Origin: Anagrus nilaparvatae
Taxonomy: Eukaryota; Arthropoda; Insecta; Hymenoptera; Mymaridae
DNA length: 64,000 nucleotides
Assembly (NCBI GenBank): GCA_022575985.1
Contig: JAKSXM010000040.1
Coordinates: forward strand, 17,254,001-17,318,000
Reading direction: 5' to 3'
Below the pieces are notes generated by a model that saw only the letters and a program-made list of their open reading frames with translations, made no database searches and had not been told where the DNA came from. Both the position numbers and the translations under genes were made by a program. This document shows, in pieces, positions 58,109 through 64,000 of the stretch (the first letter of the stretch is position 1; the number at the start of each line of letters is the position of its first letter).

Positions 58109-59740
58109 ATGAACAATATTTTTCAAGATAAAAGCAAATACTCCATTATTGATAAAGACCCTTCTGACATGGTTAAAAATAAAATCTTCAAACTTTTAAA
58201 CCAATGGAGATTAAATAAATATCTAAATCCAAAAATAGAAAGAAAAGATATCTTAACTGAAGATACTAATTTGCCTAGAGCTTATGGACTGTATAAAATA
58301 CATAAAGATGGATATCCACTAAGAGTTATTATTTCATGTATCGATTCACCTCTCTCTTTTATCTCTGATTTTTACAAAGAAATTTTGGACTCAGCATGTT
58401 CCAGACCTTCTCAAGTTGTAAAAAATAGCATGGAGTTCTTATCTAAAATTCAAGGAATTTGTATACCTAATAATTATGTTTTAGCCTCCTTTGATATCGA
58501 AAACATGTTCAACAATATTCCCACTAATAGGGTAATAGATAGTATTAAAAAACGTTGGCCCAAAATCAAAAACTTTACCAAACTACCCCAAAAAGAATTC
58601 ATCAAAGGCTTAGAAGTATTAATGGGTTCTCTAGTTTTTCAATTTGACAACAAATTTTACCGTCAAACCAGTGGCTTACCTATGGGACTTAGTTTATCTC
58701 CAATTTTAGCAGATCTAGTCATCCAAGATCTTGAAGAAGAAGTTTTAACTTCTTACAACGAACACATAATTTCATATTCTAGATACGTAGATGACTCCTT
58801 TATGATATTAAAAAAGGAAAAAATCCTTGAAGTTTTGGACTCATTCAACAAATTTGACTCTAATATAAAATTTACTTATGAACTGGAAAAAAATCATCAA
58901 CTTAATTTCTTAGACATTCTTGTTGTTAAAAACAAAAATCAAACCATATCAACAGACATCTATAAAAAACCTACTTTTTCTGGCCGCTATTTAAATTTTG
59001 CTTCAAATCATTCATTTTCTACCAAAATTGGAATCATTAAAAATACATTACACAAAATAGTTAATCTTTCTAGTCCAAAATTCCATGGAAAAAACTTGAA
59101 AATTTTCAAAAAAGATCTTGTCCTTAATGGTTACCCCACTGAATTTATTAACAAGCAATTTAAAAATTTTTTCATCAAACTCAACAATCCTCCAAATACA
59201 GAAAGAAACAACAATAATAACACTGAATCAGAACCTTATAATCATAGAAACACCATTGTTTTACCTCTCATCCCTAAAATCTCTAAAAAGTTACAATACA
59301 CATTGACGAACAAATGTAACATCAGAACAATCTTTAGAACCCCTTTCAAATTAAACAAAATAATAAAAACTGGTAAAGACCCCTTAAAAAAGTGCAATAA
59401 TAAAAATTTAGTTTACAAAATCAACTGCAAACATTGCCCTAAAACTTATGTCGGCCAAACAAAACGTTTACTGAAAACTAGATCCTCTGAACATGAAAAA
59501 AACATCAAACTATCTAGTAAATATCATAATGTTATAAGCAAACACGTTCTAGAAACCAATAATGAACACAAATTTGATTATGACAACATTGAAATATTAC
59601 ACAGAGAATCAAATTTCCATAAAAGATCCTTTGCTGAAACAGTCTATATACAAAAAAACATCATTCATGCAATCAATAAAAAATCTGACTGTGACAAACT
59701 TGTAGATTCATATAATGTTATCATTGACAAAATATCATAA
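58109..59740 (+). CDS. Penelope-like reverse transcriptase with GIY-YIG endonuclease, 5' truncated
   Basis: Predicted 543 residues with no internal stop. Motifs in order are RAYGLYKIHKDGYPLR (57-72), SFDIENMFNNIP (127-138), QTSGLPMGLSLSPILADL (186-203), the catalytic SRYVDDSF (224-231), LNFLDILV (265-272) and IYKKPTFSGRYLNF (284-297). A GIY-YIG nuclease with a CKHCPKTYVGQTKR core (440-453) follows. This order defines Penelope-like retroelements, which prime reverse transcription at a nicked target. The frame is open upstream of the ATG (KGNVTVLYNT from 58060), matching the conserved DKGN region of the family, so the N-terminus was cut at 58058 by the junction with the inverted arm. The nuclease region lies in the right inverted arm. 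Confidence 0.9.
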   Translation: MNNIFQDKSKYSIIDKDPSDMVKNKIFKLLNQWRLNKYLNPKIERKDILTEDTNLPRAYGLYKIHKDGYPLRVIISCIDSPLSFISDFYKEILDSACSRPSQVVKNSMEFLSKIQGICIPNNYVLASFDIENMFNNIPTNRVIDSIKKRWPKIKNFTKLPQKEFIKGLEVLMGSLVFQFDNKFYRQTSGLPMGLSLSPILADLVIQDLEEEVLTSYNEHIISYSRYVDDSFMILKKEKILEVLDSFNKFDSNIKFTYELEKNHQLNFLDILVVKNKNQTISTDIYKKPTFSGRYLNFASNHSFSTKIGIIKNTLHKIVNLSSPKFHGKNLKIFKKDLVLNGYPTEFINKQFKNFFIKLNNPPNTERNNNNNTESEPYNHRNTIVLPLIPKISKKLQYTLTNKCNIRTIFRTPFKLNKIIKTGKDPLKKCNNKNLVYKINCKHCPKTYVGQTKRLLKTRSSEHEKNIKLSSKYHNVISKHVLETNNEHKFDYDNIEILHRESNFHKRSFAETVYIQKNIIHAINKKSDCDKLVDSYNVIIDKIS

Positions 59741-60198
59741 AAAAATTTTTGATATTACACTAAAACCTCATTACTACCAATCATAAATAACTGTACTACA
59801 TAATTCCAAAAATTACGTTGGCAACCTGTAAAATGTACATATGTACTCTCAATATAGCATTTACGCCACTAACACATTTAAGAAAACATTTTTAGATAGG
59901 CATGCGCATTATAAAACCAGTTCAGTGATTTAGTAACTTTAAATCAACGTGCAATATTTTTATTGTTATCTTTAATTTTAATAACAAAATGTTCATTTAT
60001 AAAAAAATGTTAACTAGTTATAAGTACAGATTATTTATATATTTATATTTATATGGACAATTTATATTGACGTTATATTAATTTTTATATACCATTAAAT
60101 GTAAATACCAAAATTATCAATTATTCGTTATAGTAGTATATATATATACATATAAACATCTTTCTAATTTTATATTTTTATGTACAATAATTGTTGTA

Positions 60199-60242
60199 GA
60201 TCCCTGAAGAGGAGCAAGATTTTATGCTCGAAATATTGGATT
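60199..60242 (+). ncRNA. Hammerhead ribozyme-like motif of the Penelope element
   Basis: GATCC, then core CTGAAGA, one extra G, stem II GAGCA/TGCTC, core GAAA, a two-base stem III (AT/AT), T17, and GGATT closing stem I with GATCC. This is the compact hammerhead layout described for Penelope-like elements. The extra G between core and stem II departs from the consensus, so cleavage is uncertain. Confidence 0.55.
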
Positions 60243-60304
60243 TAATTTAAATAAATAAAATAATTGTCTGGAAAAGGTCGTTTATATATTTTTTATACAC
60301 AAGT

Positions 60305-60625
60305 TAATTTATTAAAAATAAATTTATGAATTACCTGATTAATTAGAAATATAAATCAGCCTATCCTTCAGATAACATAAATCATTCTTTCTAACTTCAA
60401 AAGCGTCTTTTTGTGTAAAAATCAGAAAAACACGTGCACGGCAAAAATGAATTCAGCACTTTTGTCTTTTGGTTTTACTTTTTAGTCCTTTTGAGCCACT
60501 TATAAACATTAATAAATAAAACCATTTAAGTAACAAAAAAATAAGTGAACATTGTTAATATTGGACACGTGATATAAAAAAAAGTTAGTAATAACAAAAA
60601 TTATCAAAAAATCAACGCCGATATT
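60305..60625. other. AT-rich spacer
   Basis: No gene or repeat is recognised between the Penelope-like element and the R1-like element. Confidence 0.45.
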
Positions 60626-60664
60626 AACAATCACACTCCGCATTTTAGCATTTCCCAGAAGCAA

Positions 60665-62400
60665 GTGCAGAACATCACGCCCACAGAGCAACAACATCTA
60701 GCTCTAACTGCTGAAGAAAAGACGGCAAGGGTAGTCTTAACTAGGCTAGAGGTCAAGGATTCCTCCCACAAATCTTCAATGGAAGGTGATATAAGCGCAA
60801 AATGTGAATCCCAAAAAGGTTCAAGCAATAGCTTGATACGGCCTTCTATTCTGTAGGACCAGAGGTCATATTCGTTGCCTAATGTAAGCGAAGTTGGGCT
60901 TGATGAGAAAGGCAAGAAGGAAGCAAATATAGAATATATGTGCATTGAAATCCAAGTAAACATGGAGAGAGATATTACTCAGATGAGAGACTCAGTCAAA
61001 GTACAGAATAACTGTAATATGACTGTCAAAAAAGGCATAGCTCAGTTTGAAAAATATTTAGCCAGGCTAAAGACAATTTTGAACTGCAGCATAAGGTTTT
61101 AAATGGAAAACAAAAACCCGATATTCCTATACAGGAAGCATCAGGGACTATTAATGGAAAAGGAAAGAAATGGGCTCGGACTGCGTCCCAAAGCCCAACT
61201 GGAAAGGATAATACAAAAAAGAGACCGGCACAGAAAACTTCTCCGAAATTCTGAAATTCAAGAAGACTTTTGCTAACGCGGTGACGTCTCCTCTGAAAGA
61301 TAAGGATCAGGAGGGTGCTAACGTAGCTTCTGGCCAGCAAACGCAGCCAAGGGATGTAGCTATAGACACCCCGCCTCCAAATGAGGATGATTTTATCACC
61401 GTTAAAAGTAAAGGTCAAAGAAAAAAGGAAAAGAAGAAAAAGAAAAAAGAGTTTGAAAGACATGAAGCAGAGGCTCGTAAAAACCAAGAGCAGGAAAAGA
61501 AGAAGCAGCAGGAGAAGCAGCAGCAGCAGCCAAAAATAACTGCAACAGTAGCAGACTACCGGCAGGGGGCAGAGAATAAAAGAAGAAAAAAGAAAAAGCC
61601 GCAGAAGAAGGAAGGAGATGGTAAATCTCCTCCTTCCGAAGCGATAGAAAAAGGCAGGAGAAAGAAGCGTCAGAACCGGTGCATAAGGATCTCTAAGCGT
61701 AAGGAGGCTCTAACAATAAAGCCTCCTGAAGGGAAGTCTTATGCGACAGCCCTGCTGGAGATCAAAAGAGGTGTTTAACTAAAGGATTCGGAGACTGAGG
61801 TTCACCGAATCCATAAAACCCAGGAGGGCAGTGTCCTATTAAAGCTGAGCCCGTCGATAGACCCGCAAAAACTATTGACGCGCTTCAAGACGGTCGCAGG
61901 TCCAGAAAGTACAGTCAAGGAACTGATTCCCTACCTAACCGTGAAGATCAGAGGCATAGATGGTACTGGCAGCGACGAAGTGAGGCAGGTGGTAAAGGAG
62001 GCAACCAAGCTGCAGAACGATGACGACATAAAAGTCGCTATCTTCAAGGATAAGGGCACTAAGGTGGATATGGCGGTCGTAGAGCTACCAGAGGCCGCCG
62101 CACTAAAATTAACCAATAAAGGACGGCTAAATAATGGCTGGTGCGTATTATATTATATTATATATTATATCTCTTATTGGCAAGTGCGCTTAGGAGCCGA
62201 GGTTATACGGTACATTAAGTGTCTTGGTTTCGGCCACAACCAGTAGTCATGTAAGGGCACGGACCGAAAGTTTGCGTGTTTTAAATGTGGCGTTCAAGGC
62301 CACAAGTCAGAAAAATGTCCTGTGGAGAAAGCAAAATGCTTCTTCTGCAGGGAAAGAACTGATAAGGCCAAGACCGACAACTTCCCAGGATGCGGAGCAT
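60665..62400 (+). pseudogene. R1-like ORF1 (gag) with CCHC knuckles
   Basis: Pieces in several frames: an N-terminal part from 60665, a highly basic Lys/Gln-rich region (61281-61778) ending PPEGKSYATALLEIKRGV, a middle region from about 61875 (ELIPYLTVKIRGIDGTG, VELPEAAALKL), and knuckles at 62215-62360. The second knuckle, CFKCGVQGHKSEKC, is an intact C-x2-C-x4-H-x4-C. The first has lost a Cys and contains a TAG. An AT-microsatellite-like insertion (62135-62180) interrupts the frame. In life it would coat the element RNA. Confidence 0.65.
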
Positions 62401-62404
62401 GTAA

Positions 62405-63420
62405 GTGATATCGGGAGGCACTTACGGCAAGGAAGATAAAAAATCATTGGTAACGTTTGGAGTCTTGCAAGGAAATATGAACAATACCATTCTTGGTGAC
62501 CTTTTGCTCGATCGGCTCGTGGACGAGACAGACTCTAGCGTCGTCTTGCTATCCAAACCGCATCGCAATAGGAATCAGCAATTCTGGTTAACCGATGATA
62601 CAGGCCGGTGCGCTATATGGCTAGGAGGTCGCGCTCAGACGTCTATGTCCCGACATGGAAAAGGCAACTGCCATGTCTGAGCAAAGTTCGGTGATACAAC
62701 TTTCATTAGTTATTTTTTATCGAATGACACTATTGGGATGTTTACCGCAAACTTGGCCTCATTGGAAGAAACCATAAGGGAAGTCTCTGGCAATATCATA
62801 TTTGCCGGAGACTTAAATGCCAGAGCCGTGGAATGGGGAATGAAAAACACGAACCGTAGGGGAACTTTGATCTTAGAGATGGCCGCTAGAACTGATCTGG
62901 TGGAGTTCATCTCTGGGAATAATCCAACCTACGTAAGGCCAGGCTTTGTTGAATCAATTCCTGACGTCACTTTAGCCTCGGCCGGGTTAGCAGGAAGAGT
63001 GGGCGGTTGGAGGGTGATGAATGGAGCCAAAGGCAGTGACCATAATTAAATCACCATCAAAGTGCGCGATAGGTTCGTTAATCGGCCCCCGTATAAAAAG
63101 CGCCCACTATACTGGAATATATCAAAGATGGACGAGGACAGATTTGTGGAATATCTTCGTGAAGAGTCCTCGTCTATCCTAGCCTAGCATGGAGGGCCGA
63201 CCACCCCGTGAGAGGCAGAGACTCTCGTCAAGAGGGTAACTGCTCTTATGAGGGGAGCTTGCGATGCCTCTATTCCACGTAAACGGCCCTGTCACGGGGC
63301 ACGCAGAAGACGGCAAAGAGCGCATGGCCGCCCAGACCTGGCTACGCGCTCTGAAGAGTACAAGGAAGCCAAGCATAGGCTGGCGAAAGCCATCCGCCTC
63401 AGCAAGGCACACTGTTTTAA
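62405..63420 (+). pseudogene. R1-like ORF2, endonuclease part
   Basis: Frames read VVLLSKPHRNRNQQFW and GRCAIWLGG, then IIFAGDLNARAVEWGMKNTN, PDVTLASAGLAGRVGGW and GAKGSDHN. These are the EP, GDxNA, DVTL and SDH motifs of APE endonucleases in R1-like elements. A TAA follows SDHN, then WNISKMDEDRFVEYLREE leads toward where the RT would begin, but the element ends near 63420. Inactive. Confidence 0.7.
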
Positions 63421-63512
63421 CTTTAATTAATTAACTTTTAATTAACTTTTAAAAGATGTAACACCTAAATAATAGTATTTTACGACTCATTACCAGAAAA
63501 ATAAAGAATGGC

Positions 63513-63576
63513 CCAAATCGCACGTAAATTACCTTCCGAGGAGAAGCTGAGTAAACTGCGATTTGGGGCATTCTTT
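63513..63576. repeat. GC-rich hairpin repeat (copy 2)
   Basis: AAAGAATGGCCCAAATCGCA pairs with TGCGATTTGGGGCATTCTTT (19 of 20). It matches the hairpin at 18963-19039 with a shortened loop, and both are preceded by CAGAAAA and TAAAGAATGG. Confidence 0.75.
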
Positions 63577-63603
63577 TTTTATGGTTAATAAATTATTTAT
63601 TTA

Positions 63604-63707
63604 ACTTTTAACTTTACAAGGGGGTTTTTGAGGGAAAGAAATATTAATTTTTGATAGAAAATATTCAATTTTTTACCATCAAATAACCCCCTTGTAAAGT
63701 TAAAAGT
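63604..63707. repeat. Short palindrome with 23-bp arms
   Basis: ACTTTTAACTTTACAAGGGG at the left is exactly inverted at the right end (63685-63707) around an AT-rich centre. Probably a very short MITE. Confidence 0.75.
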
Positions 63708-64000
63708 CATTATTTTTAAATTTTATGGTCCGCCATCTTGCAAAATCGGAAAATATGTGGGGTCGAAAAATTGAAAATTATACCCCCAGGCTATGCGCTT
63801 CTACCTGCAAGGTTCATTTTCATCCTGGGGTCTTATTTTTTTTTAAATACCTAGTGGTTAACCATCTAGAAAACCAGCATGGTTTTTTTTGGGCGAGACC
63901 AAAAAGCATGATAGAATTAGCGTTTTTCATTTGCCTGGGGATTTTGAAGGTTGATCGAGAAAATCGTTATCTGAAGATGGGAATTTTCATTTTTTACCCT
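63708..64000. other. Right edge, unassigned
   Basis: The sequence has short near-inverted phrases (TACCCCCAGG, CCTGGGG) but no gene that I can support. Confidence 0.4.

Larger units (their letters stand above)
57124..60304 (+). mobile_element. Penelope-like element with an inverted copy of its own 3' end
   Basis: 57124-58058 and 59370-60304 are near-identical inverted arms of about 935 bp. The right arm is the real 3' end of the ORF (GIY-YIG domain) plus the 3' UTR. The left arm is the same sequence in reverse, joined directly to the middle of the ORF. Penelope-like elements are known for terminal repeats in direct or inverted order and for 5' truncation, so this is one element with a rearranged 5' part. 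The ORF remains open. Confidence 0.85.
60626..63420 (+). mobile_element. Decayed R1-type non-LTR retrotransposon (ORF1 and endonuclease only)
   Basis: The composition becomes richer in GC and purine than the flanks. A gag-like ORF1 with zinc knuckles is followed by an endonuclease ORF2, and the element stops near 63420 before any RT domain. Frameshifts and stops are scattered through it. The gene order and the style of ORF1 suggest the R1 clade of arthropods. Confidence 0.7.

Noticed and set aside
59118..59306. 62-codon ORF in another frame
   Set aside because: Shadow inside the Penelope-like ORF.
61026..61487. 153-codon minus-strand ORF with hydrophobic stretches
   Set aside because: It is antisense to the Lys-rich R1-like ORF1. 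Lys codons on one strand give Phe/Leu on the other and imitate membrane segments.

Overview
This window is a very AT-rich stretch of animal DNA, most likely from an arthropod and probably an insect. The reasons are spliced genes with GT-AG introns, an R1-type non-LTR element, a CR1/Jockey-type LINE, a Ty3/gypsy-like LTR element, a Penelope-like element, MULE and hAT DNA transposons, many palindromic MITEs and tandem satellites. I see no clear host housekeeping gene, rRNA or tRNA. Nearly everything recognisable is a mobile element, and many elements sit inside others.

Layout. 1-520: N-terminal part of an ISL2EU/Harbinger-like transposase on the minus strand, running off the left edge. 550-1990: a 40-bp satellite with a 600-bp higher-order repeat. 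2930-3860: TGACAGCT-rich minisatellite and a MITE end. 5853-24647: an 18.8-kb MULE-type transposon with 26-bp perfect terminal inverted repeats and a 7-bp target duplication. It carries a seven-exon gene (17690 to 6234, minus) whose open frame crosses all six introns, giving a predicted 718-residue transposase with a FLYWCH-like N-terminus and an acidic tail. Its introns and 5' flank hold a crowd of MITEs, none of them in an exon.

24900-29516: a decayed transposase ORF split by a 2.07-kb solo LTR with a TTAT duplication, then four spliced DUF4806-like exons on the minus strand. 29712-42737: a 13-kb hAT-type element with about 510-bp terminal inverted repeats and an imperfect 8-bp duplication, inserted in a second copy of the LTR family. 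Inside it lie a decayed hAT transposase, a TTAA MITE, a 2.3-kb palindrome and a LINE that is itself broken by a palindromic MITE. 43100-43800: decayed gypsy-type gag. 43840-49340: minisatellites, a TTAA MITE and RTE-like repeats. 49620-51110: a MITE carrying a nested 1.1-kb TTAA element. 51961-52095: a short acidic terminal exon. 55560-56480: a second, decayed MULE. 57124-60304: a Penelope-like element with an RT/GIY-YIG ORF, an inverted copy of its own 3' end and hammerhead-like motifs. 60620-63420: a decayed R1-like element with gag and endonuclease but no RT. The right edge holds hairpin repeats.

The best candidate for an undescribed object is the giant spliced MULE, because ends, duplication and reading frame all agree. 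Next come the hammerhead-like motifs of the Penelope element, and a set of TTAA-targeting MITEs, one of which has an empty site preserved in the opposite arm of its palindromic host.
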